Assembly (NCBI GenBank): GCA_037190175.1
Contig: JBBCJM010000225.1
Coordinates: 1-13,427, forward strand
DNA: 13,427 bases
From: JBBCJM01 sp037190175
Lineage (GTDB): Bacteria; Pseudomonadota; Alphaproteobacteria; Rhodobacterales; Rhodobacteraceae
Direction of reading: 5' to 3'
This document shows, in pieces, positions 1-6,762 of the stretch; the stretch's first letter is position 1, and the number at the start of each line of letters is the position of its first letter. The translations under genes and the position numbers were made by a program. The notes below the pieces were generated by a model. The model saw only the letters and a program-made list of their open reading frames with translations. It made no database searches and was not told where the DNA came from.

Positions 1-23
1 GGGGCCCCCCGGCCGGGGGCCCC
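1..23 (-). terminator. GC-rich hairpin just downstream of the molybdopterin subunit gene, possible terminator
   Basis: Bases 1-9 (GGGGCCCCC) are perfectly complementary to bases 15-23 (GGGGGCCCC), leaving a 5-nt loop. The hairpin starts 11 bp past the stop codon of the minus-strand gene ending at 35, which is a usual place for an intrinsic terminator. The T-tract that would confirm it would lie beyond the window edge, so it cannot be seen. The structure is also at the extreme end of the sequence, where assembly error is possible. Confidence 0.35.
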
Positions 24-34
24 ACGGTTCGGGT

Positions 35-2218
35 TCAGAGCGCGGCCTTGTTGAAGGGCGTGGTCCTGATCCGGGTGCCGGTCGCGTAGAAGATCGCGTT
101 GGCGATGGCCGGCGGGGTGGGCGGGCCGGCGGGTTCGCCCAGGCCGCCCCACCACTGGTCCTGCGAGTTCTCGAGGTGGACCTCGATCTCCGGCGGGGTG
201 TCGGGCATCTTCATCAGCGGGTAGGAGTCGAAGTTGGTGTTGACGATCCGCCCTTCGCGCAGGTTCAGCCCGCCGATCATGGCATGGCTCAGCTCCCAGA
301 TCGCCGAGCTTTCCGCCTGTTCGATCGCGTTCAGCGGGTTGATCACGTAGCCGCTGTTCAGGAAGTACTGCAGCCGGTCGACGTAGATCTGCCCGCGGCG
401 GCTGACCGAGACGGTGGCCACGCAGCCCGCGACGGTGCCGTGCGATTCCACCACCGCGCAGCCCATGCCCTCGCCGTTGCCCAGGTCGGTGGTCCAGCCC
501 GACTTCTCCTTCATGGCCAGCAGCACGCGCTGGAAGGGCTCCAGCCCCTCGGTCATCTTGATCCGCCATTCCAGCGGATCCCAGCCGCCGGCCTGCGCCA
601 GCTCGTCCACCATCTGCTCGATGATGAAGCCGGTGGCGTTGGCGCCCGGCGCGCGGTGATAGCCGATCGGGATGTGGCTCTGCACCGTGCTGTGCTCGTG
701 CCGCCGGTTCGGGACCAGATAGGGCATGTTGGCCACGCCCCGCTGCGCGAAGACCGGCATCTTCTCCTCGCCCACGAAATGGGTCACCAGCGCCACCGGC
801 AGGCCGTCCTCGCCCAATGCCGCCTTGTAGGTACCCCAGACCGGAGGCCGCTGGCTGTCCTGCGCCACGTCTTCCTCGCGGCTCCAGATCACCTTGACCG
901 GCCGGCCGACCTCGGCCGAGATCGCCGCGGCCTGGCGGTGGACGTACATGTTGAAGCCGCCGCCGAAGCCGCCGCCCAGATAGGTCTGGTGCAGGTAGAC
1001 CTCATTGGTGTCGCGGCCCAACTGGTCGGCCACCTCGTTCAGCGACCGGCCGATGTCCTGGGTGAAGGTCCAGACATCCACCCGGTCCTCCTTCACGTCG
1101 GCCACGGCGCAGGGCGGCATCATCGTCACATGGGCCTCGAACGGGCGCGAATAGACCTCGCCCTCGACCACCTTGCCCGATGCCTCGATGAGCCCGGGAA
1201 CGGCGTCGTGGTTCACGCCCTTGTCCAGGCCCTTGCCCAGGTTGCCGTCCTCGTCCTTCAGCACCGTGCCGGGCTGGGCGATCAGGCTCATCGCCTCGGC
1301 GGTCTGGCTCTCGAAGCTGATCGAGGCGCCGCGGCCGAAGTCCCAGACGATGGGCATGACGGCCAGCGCGTTCTTGGCCTGATACCAGCTTTCCGCCACC
1401 ACGGCGATGCCGCTGCGCATGTCGGTGAAGGTGGGCACGTCCTTGGTCTGCTTCAGCTCGACCGCGGCGATCACCCCGGGCATCCCCCGGATGGCCTCGA
1501 AGTCATAGCTGACCAGCTTGCCCTCCGGCACCGGGCAGGACATCACCGCGGCGTGCACCATGCCTTCCACGGTCACGTCGATCGGATAGGTGGCCGAGCC
1601 GTTGGTCTTCAGCGCCACGTCGCTGCGCTTGACGTCGGTGCCCAGGAGCCACCAGTCGCCATAGGCCTTGATCGCCGGTTCGGTCTCCAGCGTGATCGCC
1701 GCCGCATCGGCCGCGAAATCGCCGTAGGTGCCGGTGTTCGAGCCCGCGGTCAGCGTGCCCTGCCTGGCCACGACCTCTTCCACCGGGACGCCCCAGCGGG
1801 CCGCCGCCGCCTGCCGCAGCCGCTCGCGCGCCGAGGCGCCGGCCTGCATGATGTAGGGGTGGCGCCGCGACACGGTGGTCGAGCCGCCGGTCGAGGTGGT
1901 GGTGTAGAGGTTGTCGTTGTTCACGTGGCGATGCGCGTCGGCGAAGACGTGGCGCACGTTCTCCCACGGGATGTCCAGTTCCTCGGCGATCATCATCGGG
2001 ATCGAGGTGAAGGCGCCCTGCCCCATCTCGGTCTGCGGGGTGACGATGCTGACGATGTTGTCGGGGTCGATGGTGAGCCACGCGTTGATCTCGGTCCCGC
2101 CCGCGCCGGGCACGGCGGCCCCGGCCATCTTCGGCATGGAGATGCCGATCATCATCCCGCCCGCGGCCGAGGTGGTGATCTTCAGGAAGTTCCGTCTGGT
2201 GAACTGAAAGTCTTTCAT
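35..2218 (-). CDS. Tat-exported molybdopterin-binding subunit of a xanthine dehydrogenase-family hydroxylase (IorB type)
   Basis: A 727-residue large subunit of a molybdenum hydroxylase, which would hydroxylate an aldehyde or N-heterocycle with water as oxygen source. The N-terminus has a twin-arginine signal (TRRNFLK, residues 7-13) followed by a hydrophobic Ala/Gly/Met stretch, so the folded enzyme should be exported to the periplasm. Family signatures are QTEMGQG (62-68), the glycine-rich cofactor loop GGGFGGG (415-421), RAPGANATGF (522-531) and, near the C-terminus, GLGEP with the expected catalytic Glu695. Length is normal for single-chain IorB-like subunits, which differ from cytosolic XdhB by the Tat signal. 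The start is supported by an AGGGGGA ribosome site about 5 bases upstream. The gene lies 10 bp after its [2Fe-2S] partner and is surely co-transcribed. No cytochrome c domain is fused. The substrate cannot be read from the sequence; isoquinoline, nicotinate-like compounds or aldehydes are all possible. The segment around residues 362-374 reads AHVTMMPPCAVAD where I would expect something like AHATMEPMNCTA. Confidence 0.93.
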   Translation of the reverse strand: MKDFQFTRRNFLKITTSAAGGMMIGISMPKMAGAAVPGAGGTEINAWLTIDPDNIVSIVTPQTEMGQGAFTSIPMMIAEELDIPWENVRHVFADAHRHVNNDNLYTTTSTGGSTTVSRRHPYIMQAGASARERLRQAAAARWGVPVEEVVARQGTLTAGSNTGTYGDFAADAAAITLETEPAIKAYGDWWLLGTDVKRSDVALKTNGSATYPIDVTVEGMVHAAVMSCPVPEGKLVSYDFEAIRGMPGVIAAVELKQTKDVPTFTDMRSGIAVVAESWYQAKNALAVMPIVWDFGRGASISFESQTAEAMSLIAQPGTVLKDEDGNLGKGLDKGVNHDAVPGLIEASGKVVEGEVYSRPFEAHVTMMPPCAVADVKEDRVDVWTFTQDIGRSLNEVADQLGRDTNEVYLHQTYLGGGFGGGFNMYVHRQAAAISAEVGRPVKVIWSREEDVAQDSQRPPVWGTYKAALGEDGLPVALVTHFVGEEKMPVFAQRGVANMPYLVPNRRHEHSTVQSHIPIGYHRAPGANATGFIIEQMVDELAQAGGWDPLEWRIKMTEGLEPFQRVLLAMKEKSGWTTDLGNGEGMGCAVVESHGTVAGCVATVSVSRRGQIYVDRLQYFLNSGYVINPLNAIEQAESSAIWELSHAMIGGLNLREGRIVNTNFDSYPLMKMPDTPPEIEVHLENSQDQWWGGLGEPAGPPTPPAIANAIFYATGTRIRTTPFNKAAL

Positions 2219-2228
2219 GACATCCCCC

Positions 2229-2690
2229 TCAGGTCTTGGCCGCCGAGGCAGCCTGGTGGATGGCTGCGCGGATACGGGGATAGGTGCCGCAGCGGCAGAT
2301 GTTGCCGGCCATGGCCCTGTCGATCTCGTTGTCCGAGGGATCGGCGTTCTGCTCCAGGAGCGCGACCGCCGACATGATCTGCCCCGACTGGCAGTAGCCG
2401 CATTGCGGTACGGTCAGCGCCTGCCAGGCCAGTTGCACCGGATGGTCGTTGTTTTCCGAAATGCCCTCGATGGTGCGGATGGCCTTGCCCACCGCGGCGG
2501 CCACCGGGGTGTTGCACGAGCGCACGGCATTGCCGTCGATGATCACCGTGCAGGCCCCGCATTGCGCGATTCCGCAGCCGAACTTGGTCCCCGTCAGGCC
2601 CGCCAGCTCCCGGATCGCCCACAAGAGGGGCATCTGCGGGTCGGCGTCCAGCGCCTGGTCGCTACCGTTTATATTGAGCGTGATGGCCAT
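2229..2690 (-). CDS. [2Fe-2S] subunit of molybdenum hydroxylase (IorA type)
   Basis: A 153-residue small subunit that carries electrons from the molybdenum site to an outside acceptor. The N-terminal half is a plant-type ferredoxin fold with cluster ligands Cys39, Cys44, Cys47 and Cys59. The C-terminal half is the helical [2Fe-2S]-binding domain with Cys97, Cys100, Cys132 and Cys134 (PQCGYCQSG and NICRCGTYPRI). The size matches the family. There is no signal peptide, so it is expected to be carried out as a complex with its Tat-bearing partner (known for this family; inferred here). I chose the ATG at 2690 because GGAGGGAG lies just upstream and the ferredoxin fold begins right there; reading upstream to 2795 in frame adds residues unlike the family. 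It is the first gene of a two-gene operon. No FAD-binding medium subunit is present, which fits IorAB-type enzymes that pass electrons to cytochrome c or another periplasmic acceptor. Confidence 0.95.
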   Translation of the reverse strand: MAITLNINGSDQALDADPQMPLLWAIRELAGLTGTKFGCGIAQCGACTVIIDGNAVRSCNTPVAAAVGKAIRTIEGISENNDHPVQLAWQALTVPQCGYCQSGQIMSAVALLEQNADPSDNEIDRAMAGNICRCGTYPRIRAAIHQAASAAKT

Positions 2691-2721
2691 CTTCTCCCTC
2701 CGTGGTCCCTTGCGGGGCTTC

Positions 2722-2825
2722 GTACCGATCCTTGATGATGTACCGAAACCCGCACTGCGCGGCTTCAATACATGGCATTGGGTTTCCCAATGCAAAGCGT
2801 TGTTTCCGCATGAAAATATCGGTAC
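2722..2825. repeat. Three copies of GTACCGA around the hydroxylase promoter region
   Basis: GTACCGA occurs at 2722-2728 and 2740-2746 as direct repeats 18 bp apart. An inverted copy (TCGGTAC) lies at 2819-2825. The outer pair extends to 9 bp: CGTACCGAT at 2721-2729 and its exact complement ATCGGTACG at 2818-2826. The copies flank the 19-bp palindrome at 2775-2793 and lie wholly within the 172-bp gap between genes. They may be regulator sites, but no known consensus is recognised. Confidence 0.4.
2775..2793. promoter_or_regulatory. Perfect palindrome upstream of the hydroxylase operon, candidate operator
   Basis: GCATTGGG-TTT-CCCAATGC is an exact inverted repeat with 8-bp arms and a 3-bp centre, 85 bp upstream of the IorA-type start codon. 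It contains a T-N11-A arrangement (T2778 and A2790), the core pattern of LysR-type regulator sites. On the minus strand it lies between a weak -35-like TTGCAT and a weak -10-like TGTATT spaced by 17 bp, so a bound protein would probably repress or control that promoter. The inverted repeat is seen directly; the operator role and the promoter are inferences. Confidence 0.5.
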
Positions 2826-2862
2826 GTGCGCAGGTGGCCGGGGCCGCCCCGGGGGGCCGCCG

Positions 2863-3177
2863 CTACCGGCGCTCGATCCCGCGATAGGTGCAGTAGAGCC
2901 CGGTGTCGCGGCCGTCGTGATAGAGCGTGCCGACCCTCAGGTCGAAGCGGTATTCGCCGAAGCTGCCGGTCACCCGGATCTGCCCGTCGACGATCTCGAC
3001 CTCGGCCGGGCCCAGGCCCTCGATCTCCTGCTGCGGCAGGTCGGGGTCGATGCGGTAGATGTCGTGGTTCAGCATCCCGGTGCAGTCGGCGGTCACCACA
3101 TCCGCCGCGGCCGGGGCGGCCGGCGCCAGGATCGCAAGGCAGAGGGCGGCGGAAGCAAGGCGGCGCATCGGGGTCAC
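2863..3177 (-). CDS. Small secreted protein of unknown function
   Basis: I do not recognise this 104-residue protein. It begins with a typical Sec signal peptide: MRR, a hydrophobic Ala/Leu core to about residue 20, and an APAAPAAA-D junction giving probable cleavage after residue 25. The mature part of about 79 residues is acidic and looks beta-rich, with no membrane segment. It has exactly two cysteines, Cys32 and Cys96, close to its two ends, which suggests one disulfide in the periplasm. The GTG start at 3177 is preferred over the ATG at 3168 because GGAGGAG lies 6 bases before the GTG. The gene is divergent from the LysR-type regulator with 184 bp between the starts, an arrangement in which LysR proteins often control the neighbour. 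The hydroxylase operon follows on the same strand after 172 bp and has its own putative control region, so a shared transcript is uncertain. Coding potential is supported by the signal peptide and ribosome site. Confidence 0.75.
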   Translation of the reverse strand: MTPMRRLASAALCLAILAPAAPAAADVVTADCTGMLNHDIYRIDPDLPQQEIEGLGPAEVEIVDGQIRVTGSFGEYRFDLRVGTLYHDGRDTGLYCTYRGIERR

Positions 3178-3183
3178 TCGGGT

Positions 3184-3190
3184 CTCCTCC
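3184..3190 (-). promoter_or_regulatory. Ribosome binding site that sets the GTG start of the small secreted protein
   Basis: GGAGGAG on the minus strand ends 6 bases before the GTG at 3177. The alternative ATG three codons further in would be too far (15 bases) for this site. Confidence 0.65.
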
Positions 3191-3260
3191 CGGCCCCCAG
3201 CCTGCCACTCCGGGGCCGCGATGGCCAGCGGGTTCGTGACCGCGGGGCGCCAGATGGCCC

Positions 3261-3290
3261 TTGTTGCCGGGCGGGATGGCGGCCTAGAGT
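3261..3290 (+). promoter_or_regulatory. Weak candidate promoter of the LysR-type regulator gene
   Basis: TTGTTG (3261-3266) and TAGAGT (3285-3290) are separated by 18 bp and lie about 70 bp upstream of the GTG start. Each matches the sigma-70 consensus at four of six positions. In such GC-rich DNA this is suggestive only. Confidence 0.25.
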
Positions 3291-3349
3291 GGCTTCAGGG
3301 CAGGACACTCCGATTTTCGACACCGCCAGCAGGTTCCCGACTGCCCATC

Positions 3350-3356
3350 GGGGGAA
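3350..3356 (+). promoter_or_regulatory. Ribosome binding site that sets the GTG start of the LysR-type regulator
   Basis: GGGGGAA lies 5 bases before the GTG at 3362. No in-frame ATG near the beginning of the helix-turn-helix domain has a comparable site; the nearby ATG at 3366 is in another frame and meets TAA at once. Confidence 0.55.
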
Positions 3357-3361
3357 CGCCA

Positions 3362-4402
3362 GTGAATGTAACCCTGAAACAGCTCGAAATCCTGCACGCG
3401 ATCGTGGTGGCCGGCTCGATCAGCCAGGCCACCCGGACGGTCGGCCTGTCGCAGCCCACCCTCTCGCAGCAGCTGGCCCGGTTCGAGGACATGCTGGGCA
3501 CCCAGCTGATCGTCCGCGGGCGGTCGAACGCCGTGCGGCTGACCGCGGCGGGCGAGTTCTGGTTCCGCAACGCCGCCGAGGTGCTGGGCACGGTGGAAAA
3601 GGCCGCCCAGCAGCACCGGGTGCTGTTCGACGACCGGAACCTGACGCTGCGCTTCGGCACCACCCCCTCGCTGCGCGGCCGCTTCACCGAGGTCACCGCG
3701 CAGGTCGCGCTGGAGCTCGACCAGCTCGCGCGGTTCGAATTCGTCTGGGCCACCACCTCGGCCGAGGTGGTCGAGATGATCTATACCCACAAGCTGAACT
3801 GCGGCGTGGTCAGCGCGGCCAGCGTCGAGGGATACCGCTCGTCCTTCCATATCGAGCACCTGTGGCAGGACCGGGTGGTCTGGGTGGTGCCCGCCAGCCT
3901 GCCCAACGAGGCGATCACCCGCACCCTGACCACCGGCGCGGCGCCCGAGGCGGGCTGCGAGGCGCTGTCGCGCTATGTCGACATCACCACCAACATCCCG
4001 TGGCGGGAGTGGAGCGACAACTGGTTCCGGCACAAGCTGCCCTTCGCCTCGCCCTTCTTCGGCTGCATGACGCATCAGGCGGCGGTGGACATCGTGGCCG
4101 CCGGGCTGGCCACCTGCCACGCGCCGGTGGCGCTTCTGCACAACCTGCCGGCGCCGATGCTGAGCCGGCTGAAGGTGGTGGACATCGGCGAATACGCCCG
4201 CGACGTGGTGCTGGTGATCCCCAAGCACCTGCTGAGCCTGAAGCCCTTCAAGAGCTTCTGCGACAAGATCTGCGACTTCACCCGAAGGACCTATCGCGAC
4301 GAACTGCCCGGCGACGGCAGGGGGCTGGTGGTGGTTCCCGCCGGCCCGCCGCGGGCCGAGCGGCGCAGCAACGGCGTCGCGGCCCTGGTCCCCGAGGGCT
4401 GA
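3362..4402 (+). CDS. LysR-type transcriptional regulator
   Basis: A 346-residue DNA-binding regulator. The winged helix-turn-helix occupies about residues 4-62, with the recognition region SISQATRTVGLSQPTLSQQL (19-38) and the usual RLTAAGEFWF (59-68) at the start of the linker helix. Residues about 94-300 form the effector-binding domain. The last 40 or so residues (Pro, Arg and Gly rich) reach beyond the usual end of about 300-310 residues. The GTG start places the helix-turn-helix at the normal distance from the N-terminus; an upstream in-frame extension back to 3059 would run antisense through the neighbouring gene and is not credible. The gene is divergent from the small secreted protein and two genes from the hydroxylase operon, so either could be its target; the palindrome at 2775-2793 would suit a LysR protein. 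The effector is unknown. Its stop codon is only 5 bp from the convergent ccoS stop, with no visible terminator between them. Confidence 0.93.
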   Translation: MNVTLKQLEILHAIVVAGSISQATRTVGLSQPTLSQQLARFEDMLGTQLIVRGRSNAVRLTAAGEFWFRNAAEVLGTVEKAAQQHRVLFDDRNLTLRFGTTPSLRGRFTEVTAQVALELDQLARFEFVWATTSAEVVEMIYTHKLNCGVVSAASVEGYRSSFHIEHLWQDRVVWVVPASLPNEAITRTLTTGAAPEAGCEALSRYVDITTNIPWREWSDNWFRHKLPFASPFFGCMTHQAAVDIVAAGLATCHAPVALLHNLPAPMLSRLKVVDIGEYARDVVLVIPKHLLSLKPFKSFCDKICDFTRRTYRDELPGDGRGLVVVPAGPPRAERRSNGVAALVPEG

Positions 4403-4407
4403 GCAGG

Positions 4408-4566
4408 TCAGCGTTTCGGCCTGTCGTCGTAATCCTTGCGCAGGATGCGGTGGGCGTTGCCCTCGGGGTCGTCGAACTGCCCCTTCCGCAGCGCCCAGAC
4501 GAAGGCCACCAGGCCGAGGCCGCCCAGGAACAGCGAGACCGGGATCAGGATGGTCAGGATTTCCAT
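4408..4566 (-). CDS. ccoS: cbb3-type oxidase assembly protein CcoS
   Basis: A 52-residue membrane protein needed for cofactor insertion into the cbb3 oxidase (known for Rhodobacter CcoS). It has one transmembrane helix (about residues 3-26) followed by the family signature ALRKGQFDDPEGNAHRIL (26-43) and a charged cytoplasmic tail. The ATG at 4566 lies inside the 3' end of ccoI, overlapping it by 13 bp, which implies translational coupling. It is the last gene of ccoGHIS. Its length is typical. Confidence 0.95.
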   Translation of the reverse strand: MEILTILIPVSLFLGGLGLVAFVWALRKGQFDDPEGNAHRILRKDYDDRPKR

Positions 4567-6758
4567 TTGCCCAGCCTCAATGCGTTGACCGACACGGTGA
4601 TCGAGGACAGCGACATGGCGAGCGCGGCCAAGAGCGGCGTCGCCAGCCCCACCAGCGCCACCGGCACCGCGACGATGTTGTAAAGCCCGGAGATCGCGAA
4701 ATTCTCGCGGATCCTCCTGGTGGCGGTGCGCGCGACCTCCACCGCCTGCGGCAGCGGCGCCAGGCTCTCGCCCATCAGCACGATGTCGGATGCGGTGCGG
4801 GCGGCGTCGAGCGCCGAGGCGGGCGAGATCGAGACATGCGCCGCGGCCAGCGCCCCGGTGTCGTTCAGCCCGTCGCCCACCATCAGCACCTTCGCGCCGT
4901 CCGCCTTCAGGTCCTGCACCCGCGCCGCCTTTTCGGCCGGCAGCACCCCGGCGGACCAGTCGGCGATCCCGAGGCGGTCGGCCAGCGCCCCCACCGCCGC
5001 GGGCGTGTCGCCCGACAGCAGGATCACCCGCGCGCCGCGGGCGGCGAAGTCGGCCACCGCATGCTCCGCGCCCGGCCGCAGCCGGTCGGCGAAAGTGAAG
5101 GCGCGCGGGGTCTCGCCGGCGGAGAGATAGGTGGCGGTCTCGGCCACCGGCGCGGCGCCCACCCATTCGGCGCGGCCCAGCCGCACCCGACGGCCCTTCC
5201 ATTCGCCCTCGATCCCGTGACCCGGAACCTCGCGGATATGGTCCACCCGGGCGGGGCGGATGCCCTGCGCGCGCGCCGCAGTCGCCAGCGCCTGCGCCAG
5301 CGGGTGGGAGGACCCGCCGGCCAGCGCCGCCGCGACCTCCACTGCCGGCACGGGGTGGTCGGGCAGGTTGGTGGCCTCGGGCGTGCCCAGGGTCAGGGTG
5401 CCGGTCTTGTCGAACACCACCGTATCCACCTCGGCCAGCCGTTCCAGCGCGGTGCCGTGCTTGATCAAGAGGCCCCGGCGGAACAGCCGCCCGCTGGCCG
5501 CCGTGACCACCGCCGGCACGGCCAGGCCCAGGGCGCAGGGGCAGGTGATGATCAGCACCGCGGCCGAGATGTTGACCGCCACCCGCAGGTCGCCGCCGGT
5601 GATCCACATCCAGACCCCGAAGGCGGTGAAGCTGACCACATGCACCAGCGGCGAATAGAGCCGCGAGGCGCGGTCGGCCAGCGAGGTGTAGCGGGTCTTC
5701 GCCGCCTCGGCCACCGCCACCAGATCGGCCATGCGGTGCAGGCTCGAATCCCGCCCCGCCGCCGTCACCCGCACGGTCAGGGGCCCGGTCAGGTTCACCT
5801 CGCCCGCCGCCACCCGCAGGCCGGGGGCCGCGACCACCGGCAGGCTTTCCCCGGTCAAGAGCGAACGGTCGATCTCCGACGCGCCGTCCTCGATCACCCC
5901 GTCGGCCGGCATCCGCCCGCCGGGCCGCACCCGGATCAGGTCGCCCACGGCCAGTTCCGCCACCGGCACCTGCTCCTCGACCCCATCCGCCAGCCGTAAC
6001 GCCCGCGGCACCTCCAGCGCCGCCAGTTCCTGCGCGGCGGAACGGGCGGCGGCGCGGGTGCGGTGGTCCAGCCAGCGGCCGGCCAGCAGGAAGAACGACA
6101 GCATCACCGCCGCGTCGAAATAGGCGTGGTGGCCGGAGTGGATGGTCTCGAACAGCGAGATGGCCGAGGCCAGGATCAGGGCCAGCGAGATCGGCACGTC
6201 CATCCCCAGCCGCCCCACCCGCAGGTGGTTCCACGCCGAGCGGAAGAACGGCTGCCCGGCGAAGATCACCGTGGGCAGGGCGATGGCGCCGGAGATCCAG
6301 TGGAACATGTCGCGCGTGGCGGCCTCGGCCCCCGACCAGACGGCGACCGACAGCAGCATGACGTTCATCATGGCGAAGCCGGCGACGCCCATCCGCATCA
6401 GCAGGTCGCGGCCCTGCCGGTCGGTCTCGGTCAGCGACAGGATGCCGGGGTCCAGCTCGTGCGCCTCATAGCCCAGCCGGCGCAGCACCGGGATCAGCAC
6501 TTCGGCGCTCACCTCCGGCCCGGCCTCCACGCTCACCCGGCGCAGGGTCAGGTTGACGCGGGCCGAGGTCACCCCCGGCAGCGCCTCCAGCCCCTGTTCC
6601 ACGGTCGAGATGCAGGCGGCGCAATGCGCGGCGGGGATCGACAGCACCAGCCGGCTGGGCGCGGCCTCGGCCCGGGCGCGCGCGATCTCGGCGGCCGAGG
6701 GGGCCACCACGCAGGCGGGGCAGGCGGAGGCGGAGGGCAGCGGCTCGGCAAGCGCCAT
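4554..6758 (-). CDS. ccoI: Copper-transporting P1B-type ATPase CcoI for cbb3 oxidase assembly
   Basis: A 734-residue inner-membrane ATPase that exports copper to supply the CuB site of cbb3 oxidase. In order: an N-terminal CPAC motif (Cys13, Cys16), a heavy-metal-associated domain with HCAAC (Cys46, Cys49), membrane helices from about residue 122, the actuator motif TGES (302-305), the membrane copper motif CPC (406-408), the phosphorylation site DKTGT with Asp450, the HP motif (485-486) in the nucleotide domain, GDGLND (628-633), and a final helix with SLSSITVSVNALRL (716-729), typical of the FixI/CcoI branch. All catalytic residues are present. The gene starts 4 bp after the ccoH stop and overlaps ccoS, so the four assembly genes form one tight operon. 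A general copper-export CopA is less likely given the context and the final helix. Confidence 0.97.
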   Translation of the reverse strand: MALAEPLPSASACPACVVAPSAAEIARARAEAAPSRLVLSIPAAHCAACISTVEQGLEALPGVTSARVNLTLRRVSVEAGPEVSAEVLIPVLRRLGYEAHELDPGILSLTETDRQGRDLLMRMGVAGFAMMNVMLLSVAVWSGAEAATRDMFHWISGAIALPTVIFAGQPFFRSAWNHLRVGRLGMDVPISLALILASAISLFETIHSGHHAYFDAAVMLSFFLLAGRWLDHRTRAAARSAAQELAALEVPRALRLADGVEEQVPVAELAVGDLIRVRPGGRMPADGVIEDGASEIDRSLLTGESLPVVAAPGLRVAAGEVNLTGPLTVRVTAAGRDSSLHRMADLVAVAEAAKTRYTSLADRASRLYSPLVHVVSFTAFGVWMWITGGDLRVAVNISAAVLIITCPCALGLAVPAVVTAASGRLFRRGLLIKHGTALERLAEVDTVVFDKTGTLTLGTPEATNLPDHPVPAVEVAAALAGGSSHPLAQALATAARAQGIRPARVDHIREVPGHGIEGEWKGRRVRLGRAEWVGAAPVAETATYLSAGETPRAFTFADRLRPGAEHAVADFAARGARVILLSGDTPAAVGALADRLGIADWSAGVLPAEKAARVQDLKADGAKVLMVGDGLNDTGALAAAHVSISPASALDAARTASDIVLMGESLAPLPQAVEVARTATRRIRENFAISGLYNIVAVPVALVGLATPLLAALAMSLSSITVSVNALRLGKWKS

Positions 6759-6762
6759 CGGC

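Noticed and set aside
176..2377. Very long open frame on the plus strand opposite the molybdopterin subunit gene
   Set aside because: It is antisense to a gene with clear family motifs. High GC suppresses stop codons, and the translation is rich in His, Arg, Gly and Ala without any recognisable domain.
2838..2852. GC-rich hairpin CCGGGG/CCCCGG just after the small secreted protein gene
   Set aside because: The stem is only 6 bp with a 3-nt loop and no T-tract follows on the minus strand, so a terminator cannot be supported.
4342..4358. CGGCCCG/CGGGCCG hairpin near the end of the LysR gene as terminator for ccoGHIS or LysR
   Set aside because: It lies inside the coding sequence and has no T-tract on either side.
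4836..5999. Long plus-strand frame opposite ccoI
   Set aside because: It is antisense to a complete P-type ATPase with all motifs and shows no domain of its own.
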